Part shown: piece after piece, positions 1-7,988 of the stretch
Layout of the letters: each line of letters starts with the position of its first letter
How positions within the stretch are numbered: position 1 is the first letter of the stretch
DNA from: Paenibacillus glycanilyticus NBRC 16618
Lineage (GTDB): Bacteria; Bacillota; Bacilli; Paenibacillales; Paenibacillaceae
DNA: 49,572 nt
Direction: 5' to 3'
Assembly: GCF_004000805.1 (NCBI RefSeq)
Contig: NZ_BILY01000047.1
Location: 1 to 49,572, forward strand
Position numbers and translations under genes: made by a program
Notes under the pieces: generated by a model
Database searches by the model: none
Told to the model about the DNA's origin: nothing
What the model saw: the letters and a program-made list of their open reading frames with translations, nothing else

Positions 1-29
1 GGGTGGAACTGGAGTAAAAGTAGACATTA

Positions 30-54
30 TAAGACCCTGAGAGGGTCTTATTTG
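30..54 (+). terminator. Intrinsic terminator of a gene left of the window
   Basis: A perfect 9-bp stem (TAAGACCCT / AGGGTCTTA) with a 3-nt loop is followed by a moderately T-rich tail (TTTGCTT). No gene is visible between this hairpin and the left edge, so it probably ends a rightward transcript that starts outside the window. Confidence 0.5.
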
Positions 55-101
55 CTTAGGATGGGCTGGAATGTGAGTGTTGCGGGCGTGCGGCGGCCAA
101 G

Positions 102-251
102 CTTAACGATGTGCCGCATCGTTAAGGCAGCTAGGAGGCGGGTAAAAGCAGTGCTTAACGATGCGCGACATCGTTAAGGAAAGAGAAAAGCCGTCAAAAG
201 GAGCGAATCCGGCTGAATTGGGCGAGCTTAACGATGTGCCGCATCGTTAAG
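102..251. repeat. Family A palindromic repeat cluster 1 (three copies)
   Basis: Three 25-bp copies lie at 102-126, 154-178 and 227-251. Each has perfect 9-bp arms CTTAACGAT / ATCGTTAAG around a variable 7-bp centre (GTGCCGC, GCGCGAC, GTGCCGC). Start-to-start steps are 52 and 73 bp. The 27-bp spacer after copy 1 (starting GCAGCTAGGAGGCGGG) is repeated in direct orientation after copy 3 (GCAGCTGGGAGGCGGG), so the cluster is also an imperfect 125-bp tandem unit. There is no T-run after the hairpins, so they do not look like terminators. The rest of 1-395 holds only the hairpins at 30-54 and 330-387; no gene is seen. Confidence 0.9.
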
Positions 252-329
252 GCAGCTGGGAGGCGGGAAAGCTGGCCGCGTTTACGAAAGAAGGCACGGG
301 GTACATCATAACGTTCGAGATAATAACGA

Positions 330-387
330 AATCCCCCGCTTTCAAAATGGTATCTCATGCAAGATTACCAGCTTGCCGCGGGGGATT
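330..387 (-). terminator. Probable terminator of the chromate-transporter operon
   Basis: A perfect 10-bp stem (AATCCCCCGC / GCGGGGGATT) closes a 38-nt loop that contains a smaller GCAAG/CTTGC hairpin. It lies just downstream of the 396-926 stop on the minus strand. On that strand the stem runs into GGGGGATTTCGTTATT, only moderately T-rich, so termination efficiency is uncertain. Confidence 0.5.
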
Positions 388-395
388 CAAAAGGG

Positions 396-926
396 CTATA
401 AAAAGATAATTCCGGCTGCTCCCGCCGCCGCGATCACGGTTAACGGGTGCAGCTTGTATTTGAACAAAAGCCATAGGCAGCCTGCGCAGATCAGCAGCGT
501 AAACCCGGTCGTCCAGGTGTAGCTGCCCGGCTTGTCGAAGCCGCCGAAATGAAGCGCCGCATAAAAAATTAATCCGGTAACGACGGGTCGCAGGCCATAA
601 AAGAGAGATTTCATCGTCTTATTATTCCGAAGCTTGAAGAAGAAGGCCGACAGCAAGATTACGACCAGCAGCGAAGGGAGGACAATCCCCACACAGGCGG
701 CAATCGCACCGGCTATACCCGCTGTATCGTAGCCGATTAACGTTACGGCATTGGTGGCGATTGGCCCCGGCGCCATGCCGGCAAGGGAGACGGCCTTCTG
801 AAATTCGGCGGTTGTCATCCATCCGTGCGAGATCACCTTGGTCTGAATCATCGGAATAACGGAATAACCGCCGCCAAACGAGATAAATCCAATTTTGAAG
901 AAAGTCAGGAATAAGTCCCAGATCAT
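396..926 (-). CDS. Chromate transporter, second half-subunit (CHR domain)
   Basis: This 176-residue hydrophobic protein matches the short-chain CHR family, whose members pair as two half-length subunits to form a chromate (oxyanion) efflux carrier in the membrane. Visible family motifs are the N-terminal FFKIGFISFGGGYSVIP segment (about residues 9-25) and the MAPGPIATNA segment (about 51-60), with roughly five hydrophobic segments in total. An AGGGAG ribosome binding site precedes the ATG. It lies 22 bp after the paralogous gene at 949-1581, so the two are very likely co-transcribed and assemble together. This arrangement is known from Bacillus ywrB/ywrA-type pairs. The substrate could be another oxyanion, as chromate is assigned from family membership only. 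Confidence 0.88.
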   Translation of the reverse strand: MIWDLFLTFFKIGFISFGGGYSVIPMIQTKVISHGWMTTAEFQKAVSLAGMAPGPIATNAVTLIGYDTAGIAGAIAACVGIVLPSLLVVILLSAFFFKLRNNKTMKSLFYGLRPVVTGLIFYAALHFGGFDKPGSYTWTTGFTLLICAGCLWLLFKYKLHPLTVIAAAGAAGIIFL

Positions 927-948
927 ACGTAACTCTCCCTTGCGCTTA

Positions 949-1581
949 TCAAATATAATACTCCGGATACATCAGCTCTTGGCTGCTGGAGGATGGCTTT
1001 TCCGTATTGGCTTGTTTGCCTGTTTTCTCTTTGACCCGAACCATGCCGATACCAACCAGAATACCTGCTGCAACGATAAATAGCGGAGTAAGCGGAAGCG
1101 CGAGCAGAATGAGAAGCGCGAGGACCAGCATAACTAACGTTGTCTTATCAAAGATGGCAGCCTTGGCCATCCGGTACGCGGACATTGCGATCAGCGCCAC
1201 AACCGCGCCGTGAATTCCCTTCAGGGCAGCCACAACCTTGGGATTGTCTTGAAACTTAAGATAAAAAAGGCTAAGCGTGATGATAATAATAAAGGTTGGC
1301 AGCGTTACGCCTATAACCGCCATAGCCGCTCCCGGTATGCCGGCTTTCCGGTACCCGATGAAGGCTGCGGCATTGACGCCAACGCCTCCCGGAGCGGATC
1401 CGGCTAGCGATACGACATCAGCAAGTTCTTTCTCGGCAATCCAATTACGCTTATTAACGACCTCACGTTCAATGACGGGCAGCATGGCATAACCGCCGCC
1501 AAAGGTGGAAGGGCCGATCCGTACAAACACCCAGAATAGCTGTGCCAAAAAATAGAGTCGTTCTTTCCAGTTTGTCTGCAT
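949..1581 (-). CDS. Chromate transporter, first half-subunit (CHR domain)
   Basis: This half-length CHR-family membrane protein is the partner of the downstream gene. It carries the same signatures: FVRIGPSTFGGGYAMLP near the N terminus and SLAGSAPGGVGVNAA in the middle, followed by several hydrophobic helices. The C-terminal tail is hydrophilic (KEKTGKQANTEKPSSSS). I place the start at the ATG at 1581, because AGGAGAG sits just upstream and the family alignment begins there. An in-frame ATG at 1635 would add 18 residues of no visible merit. It is the first gene of a two-gene leftward operon. No ChrS-like regulator gene is adjacent; the divergent ROK regulator at 1831 is its only neighbour. 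Confidence 0.87.
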   Translation of the reverse strand: MQTNWKERLYFLAQLFWVFVRIGPSTFGGGYAMLPVIEREVVNKRNWIAEKELADVVSLAGSAPGGVGVNAAAFIGYRKAGIPGAAMAVIGVTLPTFIIIITLSLFYLKFQDNPKVVAALKGIHGAVVALIAMSAYRMAKAAIFDKTTLVMLVLALLILLALPLTPLFIVAAGILVGIGMVRVKEKTGKQANTEKPSSSSQELMYPEYYI

Positions 1582-1784
1582 GTAAACTCTCTCCTTTTTG
1601 ACTCCTATATAGCTATTATAGCAACTTAAATTCATTTTGAATTAAAGTTCTTTTGATTTGGATTATAAGAAATGCTTATACCGATAAAAACAAGCGGATA
1701 ACCCTTAGTACTCTGTTTAGTTTTGTTCAAAATTGAATAAAGTGGGGAAAACCAATCGGCATAGCCCCTATTCTAGATCTGGGG

Positions 1785-1790
1785 TATAAT
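1785..1790 (+). promoter_or_regulatory. Possible -10 box of the ROK regulator gene
   Basis: A perfect TATAAT lies 40 bp upstream of the ATG at 1831. At 17-bp spacing the -35 region is poor (TAGCCC), so the promoter may depend on an activator or be weak. Confidence 0.35.
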
Positions 1791-1830
1791 TGCAGGTAGC
1801 AACGACAATCTACCCGGAAAGGATGAAACG

Positions 1831-3024
1831 ATGAGTCATTCTCTGCGTTCCGTCCCCTCGCATAAACAGCTTATTTACGATTACATCGCTAATCTTGGAC
1901 CAATTGCAAAAGCGGAGCTGCTGGAAGCCCATGATATTACGAGCAGCACAATGACCCGTCTATTGGACGATATGGCCAAGGAAGGGCTTATCCTCGTTAC
2001 CGGATTAGGTCCGTCGAAGGGCGGCAGAAAACCGCTTCTCTATCAGATTAATCCCGATTACGGATATATATTTGGCCTCGAAATCTCCAGGTTCACTTCA
2101 ACGCTTGGTTTATTTGACATGAATATGAATCAGAAGTCCGTTGTCCGGTGGCGGATGGACGAGACGATGACGCCCGAGCGTCTGGTTGCCCATACGGTCG
2201 GTATGATGCTTGCTTTTAAGAAGGATCATGCCCTAACGCAAAGCCGTATTCTGGGGCTGGGAATCGGGGCGGTAGGACCGCTTGACCGCAGCAGCGGGGT
2301 TATTATTAATCCTCAGTATTTTCCGGCCAAGGGCTGGGAACAGGTTCCGATCTGCGCGATGTTCGAGGAGGCCGCGGGGCTGCCGACCTTGCTTGAGAAT
2401 GGAGCTAATACGGCTCTGGTTGGAGAGCATTGGTCTATGAGGCAAGATAACGTGGAGCATGCGTTGTACGTCTCCGCGGGGATCAGCTTGCGATCGGCCA
2501 TGATGTCCCATGGACAAATCGTGTACGGAAAGGTAGACATGGAGGGTTCCATAGGGCAAATGATTATCGATGTGGATGGCCCTAGGCTGGAGGAATCCGG
2601 CAACTACGGCTCCCTCGAAACCTTTGCTTCGGTTCAAGCGCTGGAAAGACAGGTGCGGACGAGGCTGAAGGTTGAAGGCGGCTTATTATTAAATAACGTT
2701 GCACCGGAAAAAGTAAACCTGGATACGATTACGGAGGGACTAAACGCCGGCGATCCTTTTATACGGGAGATATTCCGGCAATCCGCCTCTTATTTCGGAG
2801 TAGGGCTGGCCAATCTGATCAATACGTTCCACCCGGAGCTGATTATTCTAGGTGGGGCTCTGATTAGCGCCAATCCGATGTATTATCGGGTAGCGACGGA
2901 GGTAGCGGTTAAGAAGACGTATTACGGCGAAGCGTATATCCCGCAATTTTCGATGGGCCGATTAAAGGAAGACGCGGTTGTGACGGGTGCCGCATTAATG
3001 GTAAGAAGCCGCATGAAATTATAA
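1831..3024 (+). CDS. ROK-family transcriptional regulator (NagC/XylR type)
   Basis: The protein has 397 residues. Residues 1-75 form a winged helix-turn-helix (HKQLIYDYIANLGPIAKAEL, then TSSTMTRLLDDM), and the rest is a ROK sugar-kinase-like domain (GIGAVGPL around 148, LLENGANTALVGE around 188-200). Such proteins repress sugar genes and respond to a sugar ligand. Two ROK hallmarks are degenerate: the zinc motif GPxCxCGxxGCxE reads GPRLEESGNYGSLE with no cysteines, and the catalytic Asp of the ENDAN motif is Gly (ENGAN). Kinase activity is therefore unlikely, and ligand binding may differ from NagC. RBS GGAAAGGATG fits the chosen start. No sugar operon adjoins, so the target is unknown. Confidence 0.85.
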   Translation: MSHSLRSVPSHKQLIYDYIANLGPIAKAELLEAHDITSSTMTRLLDDMAKEGLILVTGLGPSKGGRKPLLYQINPDYGYIFGLEISRFTSTLGLFDMNMNQKSVVRWRMDETMTPERLVAHTVGMMLAFKKDHALTQSRILGLGIGAVGPLDRSSGVIINPQYFPAKGWEQVPICAMFEEAAGLPTLLENGANTALVGEHWSMRQDNVEHALYVSAGISLRSAMMSHGQIVYGKVDMEGSIGQMIIDVDGPRLEESGNYGSLETFASVQALERQVRTRLKVEGGLLLNNVAPEKVNLDTITEGLNAGDPFIREIFRQSASYFGVGLANLINTFHPELIILGGALISANPMYYRVATEVAVKKTYYGEAYIPQFSMGRLKEDAVVTGAALMVRSRMKL

Positions 3025-3100
3025 GCAAATACCCAAGCCATTCCATACTTACCTACTTATAATAAATAAGCGGTTAAGTATGCTTGGGGAGGGGAAGCGC

Positions 3101-4672
3101 GTGAAAATGTATAGCCGGGGCAAAAAAGAATCCGCACCGCTGCTGATGTACCTGCCTCAGAAGCAGTCGGGTTTTCTAAGCCCCCCTAGTCGCATAGAAC
3201 AGACAGTGAAACCAAAGAAACAGCAGAAAAAAGCAGTGAAGCCAAGCGTAACGAAGACAACGGCAGCCGCTGCCGTAACAGTAACTCCGCAACAACGCTA
3301 CAAACAACCGGCAAGGAAGCTACGGAAAAGGAAATTGCAGCCGCTGCCGCAATGGCTGGATATGCTTGACGATGAGATCGGGCAAGAATCCGATTATGAA
3401 ATGGAAGAGCTGCCTGAGGCCGAGTTTATAGAGGATCCTGCTCCTTCCATTACTCCGCCTTCGGCCGAAGTCCAGGTCTCGCAACTGGCTGCAGCGGCTC
3501 CAACGCCAACTCCTGCTCCAACACCGGTCCCAGTACCAACTCCAACAGCAGCAACAACTCCAACAGCAACTCAAACGTCATCTCCAGTCCCAGTGCCTGC
3601 CCAAACAGCAACTCAAACACCAGCTCCAGCCCCAGTGCCAACTCCAACAGCAGCTCAAACGCCATCTCCAGTCCCAGTGCCAACTCCAACAGCAGCTCAA
3701 TCCCCAGCTCCAACAGTAGCTCCAACACCAACTCCAATGCCGGCTCCAGCTGAGGACAAAACTCCGGCAGCAATGAGGAACAATCAGCTGTTTGTCTCTT
3801 TGTCAGAGAAGGGACAGATCCTGGTTATCGACGGGGAGACGGATACCGTCGCCGATACGATTCCGTTGCCGTCTGCCGGCTCCGTTAAGGGGATAGCTCT
3901 TAACCCGGTGACGAACCGGATTTATGCAATTAACAGCGGCAAGCATCAGCTTATAGTGCTGGATGGGAGCACGAAGGAAGCGGTAGCCGTTGTACCGGTA
4001 AGCCCGTTTCCTTCGCTCGCAGCCGTCAACGTGAAGACCAACCGGGTCTATATTGCAAGCTCGCTTCTTAATACCGTGGATGTTCTGGACGGGGAAGCCA
4101 ACCATCTTATCGATTCCGTTGGCGTAGGCAACATTCCTGCCGGAATCGTTATTAATGCCGATACGAATCGGATTTACGTAGCAAACGGCAGCCCGGATCA
4201 TGATATTTCGGTTATAGACGGATACACCCATACAAGGCTGTTCCCGGATATTCCTGTCGGACATGAGCCGGGCCTTGCGGGTATTCACGAGGACGCGAAT
4301 CTCATCTATGTGCCGAATTTCTTAAGCGATAGCTTGAGCGTTATTTATGGCGGGACCAACACGGTCTTGAAAACAATAACGGAAGGGATCGGCAAAAATC
4401 CTTATGCTGCCGGAGTGGATACCTTCGCCAATCTGGTGTACGTCTCGAATTCCGGAAGCGATACCGTCTCGGTTATAGATGCATCCAAACACAAGGTTAT
4501 TGAGACTATTCCGGTAGGAAGCTGCCCGAAGGCGGTGGCCGTTCATACAAAGACCAACCGGATCTATGTAGCGGTAAGCGACGGGATAATCGTCATTGAC
4601 GGAGAGACCTTTGAGGTGACGAACAAGATTGAGACAGCCGCCAGCCCTAGCGGTCTGGCTCTTCATGAATAA
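3101..4672 (+). CDS. Pro/Thr-rich YVTN beta-propeller protein
   Basis: The product has about 523 residues in three parts. A basic N-terminal segment (about 1-100) has Lys/Gln-rich stretches. A low-complexity linker (about 125-225) is built of imperfect PTPTAAQTP / PVPVPTPT units. The C-terminal propeller has at least six blades marked by NRIYAIN, NRVYIAS, NRIYVAN, NLIYVPN, NLVYVSN and NRIYVAV, with SVID/VIDG strand motifs; these are YVTN/YncE-family repeats. No signal peptide or membrane segment is visible, so secretion or spore-surface location cannot be read from sequence. GGGGAGGGG at 3086-3094 suits the GTG at 3101; ATG 3107 and ATG 3080 are alternatives. Function unknown; blades of this type usually bind proteins or ligands. 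Confidence 0.75.
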   Translation: MKMYSRGKKESAPLLMYLPQKQSGFLSPPSRIEQTVKPKKQQKKAVKPSVTKTTAAAAVTVTPQQRYKQPARKLRKRKLQPLPQWLDMLDDEIGQESDYEMEELPEAEFIEDPAPSITPPSAEVQVSQLAAAAPTPTPAPTPVPVPTPTAATTPTATQTSSPVPVPAQTATQTPAPAPVPTPTAAQTPSPVPVPTPTAAQSPAPTVAPTPTPMPAPAEDKTPAAMRNNQLFVSLSEKGQILVIDGETDTVADTIPLPSAGSVKGIALNPVTNRIYAINSGKHQLIVLDGSTKEAVAVVPVSPFPSLAAVNVKTNRVYIASSLLNTVDVLDGEANHLIDSVGVGNIPAGIVINADTNRIYVANGSPDHDISVIDGYTHTRLFPDIPVGHEPGLAGIHEDANLIYVPNFLSDSLSVIYGGTNTVLKTITEGIGKNPYAAGVDTFANLVYVSNSGSDTVSVIDASKHKVIETIPVGSCPKAVAVHTKTNRIYVAVSDGIIVIDGETFEVTNKIETAASPSGLALHE

Positions 4673-4675
4673 TAG

Positions 4676-4719
4676 CGAAAGCCGGAGCACACTCCAAATG
4701 GAGTATGCCCCGGCTTTTC
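4676..4719. terminator. Bidirectional terminator between convergent genes
   Basis: An 18-bp stem with two mismatches (AAAGCCGG...CCGGCTTT, inner ACTCC/GGAGT) and an AAAT loop has A-rich left and T-rich right flanks. It serves the rightward YVTN gene and the leftward ABC operon. Confidence 0.85.
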
Positions 4720-4730
4720 TAATGCCTTGC

Positions 4731-5720
4731 TTACCTAGTTGCCGTCGTTTTATAGACCTCGCGGATGGCGTCTTCCACGTTAGGCTCTTTGACGCTAATA
4801 TCCTGAATCGGAAGCTTCTGCGAGAGGGCGGCGATAAGCTCCGAGGCGGAGATGCTTTCCTTTTCGAACTGGTACCAGATTTTCAGCCCTTCCTGCTTGA
4901 TAACGGTGGCATGCGGAGTGGTGAGATCGTCGGCAGGCTCGTGAAGCTCCACAACCAGCAAGCGGTGAGGAGTAAGCTTATGGATAATGGAGCCGATAGG
5001 ACCGTCCTCTACGAGCTTGCCGTTATTAACGACAATAATTCTGCTGCAGAGCTGCTCTACGTCATCAAGATCGTGAGTGGTCAGAATAACGGTAACGCCG
5101 CGGGTACGGTTAATCTCTTTAATGAAGTTGCGGATCGCATGCTTCGCGTCGGCATCCAGCCCAATCGTAGGCTCGTCGAGGAACAAGACCGACGGCGAAT
5201 GCAGCATGGCTGCCGCGATATCGCCGCGCATGCGCTGGCCAAGCGACAGCTGGCGCACCGGCGTATTGATGAATTCCTGCAGCTTCAGCACGTCGGTTAA
5301 AATGGCTAGATTGTCGTCGTAGGCTTGTTGATCAATCTGGTAAATCCGGCACAGCAGCTCAAAGGATTCCCCGAGACGCAAATCCCAATACAGCTGCGTG
5401 CGCTGCCCGAATACAACGCCAAGCTTGCGGACGACGGCCTTCCGGTCGGCTTGCGGGGAGATGCCGCATACCTTGATGGAGCCCGAGGTCGGATGGAGAA
5501 TGCCGGTCAGCATTTTGATGGTGGTGCTTTTGCCGGCGCCGTTTGGTCCGATATAGCCGACAATCTCTCCGGGCGCGATGGAGAAGCTGATGCCGTTTAC
5601 GCCGTTAAATTTCGTTTTTTTCGGGAAAAGAAGACTCTTGATCGAGCCGCGCAGCCCGCTTTCTTTTTTTACGATTATATATTCTTTCACGAGATCCTTA
5701 ACCTCAATAACGGTTTCCAT
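4731..5720 (-). CDS. ABC-2 type exporter, ATP-binding protein
   Basis: This 329-residue ATPase has Walker A GPNGAGKST (about residues 58-66), signature LSLGQRMRGD (about 157), Walker B VLFLDEPTIGLD (about 180) and the H-loop TTHD. The N-terminal extension (VKKESGLRGSIKSLLFPKK) and the C-terminal ligand-like tail are typical of the COG4586 group. It would power the two membrane subunits encoded just upstream on the same strand (22-bp gap), forming an export pump of unknown substrate. It is the last gene of the operon and stops just before a strong bidirectional terminator. Confidence 0.9.
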   Translation of the reverse strand: METVIEVKDLVKEYIIVKKESGLRGSIKSLLFPKKTKFNGVNGISFSIAPGEIVGYIGPNGAGKSTTIKMLTGILHPTSGSIKVCGISPQADRKAVVRKLGVVFGQRTQLYWDLRLGESFELLCRIYQIDQQAYDDNLAILTDVLKLQEFINTPVRQLSLGQRMRGDIAAAMLHSPSVLFLDEPTIGLDADAKHAIRNFIKEINRTRGVTVILTTHDLDDVEQLCSRIIVVNNGKLVEDGPIGSIIHKLTPHRLLVVELHEPADDLTTPHATVIKQEGLKIWYQFEKESISASELIAALSQKLPIQDISVKEPNVEDAIREVYKTTATR

Positions 5721-5742
5721 TCCAGTCAGATCCCCCTATGGT

Positions 5743-6561
5743 TTAAGAGCCTGCGCTCTCGTAATTTCTCATGCCGAATTTAAAGATGCCGCCCGCAATC
5801 AGGAAGCAGATCACGCCCACGAGCGGTGTCCACAGCGCAAAGCTTAGCGGGAGATCGAGGCCGCCGCTGTCCGCATTCAGAAATTCCGCGGCAGGATAGA
5901 AGCTGATAAAGCCGATTGGGATGATGAAGGTGAATAACGCCTGCAGGAAATACGGATACATGCTAAGCGGATACATGGTTGCGCGCTCGAGCATCGTCAG
6001 GGCGAAGCCAACCATGGAGCCGTTGCGCTTGGTCCAGAATGCGATCGTTCCAAGACTGGTGAACAGCGCGGCACGGATCAGAATACCGCCAATCAGCACG
6101 AGAATCAGCTTGCCGATGTTCGCGAGCGTCCAGTCAAAGCCGGCGATATCGGCCCCATAGAGGAAGATGATAACGCCCGGTATGCAATCGATTAACCCGA
6201 TAAAATTCACGTAGCTCGCAACGAGCTGGAAGAAAACGTTCATCGGTCGAAGCAGAAGACGGTCGAAGCCGCCGTTGATGACCATATGGTCGATACTCCA
6301 CGTATTGATGAAGAAGACGACAAAAATGCCGTGGCTGATCAGGCCAAGTCCATACAAAAAGGTAAGCTGCGGGAAATCCCAGCCGTTAAGAGCCTGGAAG
6401 CGGTCGACGATAATCTTGAGCATCCAGATGCCGGAGAAGTATTGAATCGGAATCATGAGGAGCCAACTGAACAGGAACAGCGGATACTCAAGCTGCCGCT
6501 GCACGGCGAGACGCGCCCAGCAGGAAGCGACGGAAACATAATGCTTGATCGTAGATACCAT
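5743..6561 (-). CDS. ABC-2 type exporter, permease subunit 2
   Basis: A 272-residue integral membrane protein with six predicted hydrophobic segments and the family-typical GGFDRLLLRPMNVFFQ cytoplasmic motif of the COG3694 permease group. It starts 10 bp after the preceding permease gene, so the two are tightly coupled, and the ATPase gene follows. Together they form a heterodimeric ABC-2 channel. The substrate is not evident; homologous systems are mostly uncharacterised. Confidence 0.87.
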   Translation of the reverse strand: MVSTIKHYVSVASCWARLAVQRQLEYPLFLFSWLLMIPIQYFSGIWMLKIIVDRFQALNGWDFPQLTFLYGLGLISHGIFVVFFINTWSIDHMVINGGFDRLLLRPMNVFFQLVASYVNFIGLIDCIPGVIIFLYGADIAGFDWTLANIGKLILVLIGGILIRAALFTSLGTIAFWTKRNGSMVGFALTMLERATMYPLSMYPYFLQALFTFIIPIGFISFYPAAEFLNADSGGLDLPLSFALWTPLVGVICFLIAGGIFKFGMRNYESAGS

Positions 6562-6571
6562 AAGGACGTTC

Positions 6572-7369
6572 TCAGCCTCCCTGGATTAACGTTTTTTTCT
6601 TCGTGCGCGCCCATCCGGCTGCCAGGATCAGATACAATACCGCGATCCAGACGGCTTGAACAGCCATGGAGGTTAAAGCTTCGGACATGCTTGTGTTGCC
6701 GATATAAATGCCGAGCGGAGTCTGGTACGTGTATTGGAACGGAAGAAATTTCGAGACGGTCTGCACCGATTCCGGGAAAAACCACAGCGGCACGATACTG
6801 CCGGACAATACGCGGACGATAGCGTCCTTGACATTCCCCATGTTGCCAAGCTCCATCACCCAGAACGCAATCAGTCCGATAAGCGCGCTAAGCAGCCATA
6901 GAATGGCGTAGCTTAACAGGCAGCTTGGAAGGAAGAGCAGGAAGCTCCCGAAGGAAGCGGGCCACGGAATGCCAAAAAAGATGGAGGCAAATACGACTAG
7001 CGGAAGCGCCCTGTTTAACAAGGAGCTGAGCATTTCTCCGATATCTTCGGCCAGGTAGCAGGCAAAAAGAGGGATGGGACGGTAGAAGTCGGTCACAATT
7101 TGGCCTTCCCGTATTTTGTAATAGATGGTATTCTGTACATCGCATACGAAGATGGTAGAGATAATGATCGAGAGAATGGTGTAGGTCGTAATATCCTGCA
7201 GGCTAAGCGATTCTACCGATCCGGAGCCGCCTTTGTAAGCCGTCTGCCATAAGAATACGGAAGCCAGCATCAGAATAAGATTGGTTGCAACGGAAGTGAA
7301 CACTTCAAACCTGTAAGTCAGATTAACGAGAAGCTTCATTTTCGTTATGTACCAGTAAGCTTGAAGCAT
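6572..7369 (-). CDS. ABC-2 type exporter, permease subunit 1
   Basis: A 265-residue integral membrane protein with about six hydrophobic segments. It carries the motif REGQIVTDFYRPIP, equivalent to the GGFDRLLLRP motif of its partner and typical of COG4587-type permeases. It is the first gene of the three-gene leftward operon (permease, permease, ATPase). The AAGGGGG ribosome binding site lies 6 bp before the ATG. The 148-bp region to the divergent gene at 7518 should contain the operon promoter; no convincing -35/-10 pair stood out there. Confidence 0.87.
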   Translation of the reverse strand: MLQAYWYITKMKLLVNLTYRFEVFTSVATNLILMLASVFLWQTAYKGGSGSVESLSLQDITTYTILSIIISTIFVCDVQNTIYYKIREGQIVTDFYRPIPLFACYLAEDIGEMLSSLLNRALPLVVFASIFFGIPWPASFGSFLLFLPSCLLSYAILWLLSALIGLIAFWVMELGNMGNVKDAIVRVLSGSIVPLWFFPESVQTVSKFLPFQYTYQTPLGIYIGNTSMSEALTSMAVQAVWIAVLYLILAAGWARTKKKTLIQGG

Positions 7370-7517
7370 ATTAACCCCCTTAAAAGTGACTTGATATGTA
7401 AAATATTACAATTACAATGCTCTTATATTAATCGATTTCAATCCCGCAGGCTACGGATATTTTTAATATAGTTATTTATAAGGTTCGGCCTAAAATTGCA
7501 GGGGAGGCGTAACGGAA

Positions 7518-7982
7518 GTGGCAATGATTCTGATCATTCTTATCGTGGCATTTTATTTAACTTTGCTGAACTTTAAACGGTTTTGGAAGCTGGCCAAAGG
7601 CTTGAGATGGCTCTTGTATGCTTTAATGCTTTTCCTAATATGCGACGGCATTTATTCCTCTGCGAGGCACTTTAATCCCGATAATGCCGTTAATAGTCTT
7701 ATTCCCAGCCTCTGCATGGCACTGCTGATTGAAGGAGCGCGATATGTGTTTAGAAAAAGGCGTGACCATGAAAAGAACTGGTCTGTGGATGATTATCCGA
7801 TCGAATACATTTGCCGGAAAGGAGCGGGCATCCCGTGGGAAGCAAGCGTTAAGGATTGGCAGGAGATGAAGGGAACTGGCGAAGACCGGGAGCAGGCTTA
7901 CCTGGACCTGGTCAAGAAGTTTAATGCCTTTAAAAACGAAGGGAATCAGCTGCCTGAACCATTAAGTTTAAAAAGGAGATAA
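7518..7982 (+). CDS. Small membrane protein of unknown function
   Basis: The 154-residue protein has two or three N-terminal hydrophobic segments (about 1-18, 31-45 and 60-75) and a charged cytoplasmic-looking C-terminal half rich in Lys/Glu/Trp. I do not recognise a family. The GTG at 7518 has GGGGAGG 10 bp upstream; the next in-frame ATG at 7524 is a poorer fit. The stop codon overlaps the ribosome binding site of the Nudix gene, suggesting co-transcription. Confidence 0.7.
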   Translation: MAMILIILIVAFYLTLLNFKRFWKLAKGLRWLLYALMLFLICDGIYSSARHFNPDNAVNSLIPSLCMALLIEGARYVFRKRRDHEKNWSVDDYPIEYICRKGAGIPWEASVKDWQEMKGTGEDREQAYLDLVKKFNAFKNEGNQLPEPLSLKRR

Positions 7983-7988
7983 GGGATC

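Noticed and set aside
102..251. CRISPR-like repeat array
   Set aside because: The repeats are palindromic, only 25 bp, and separated by alternating 27 and 48 bp spacers. Spacers are partly conserved between clusters and no cas genes are present.
3450..3773. Long leftward frame of Leu/Glu repeats opposite the propeller linker
   Set aside because: It is the antisense of the Pro/Thr/Ala repeat region; its composition follows from the repeats and it has no ribosome binding site.
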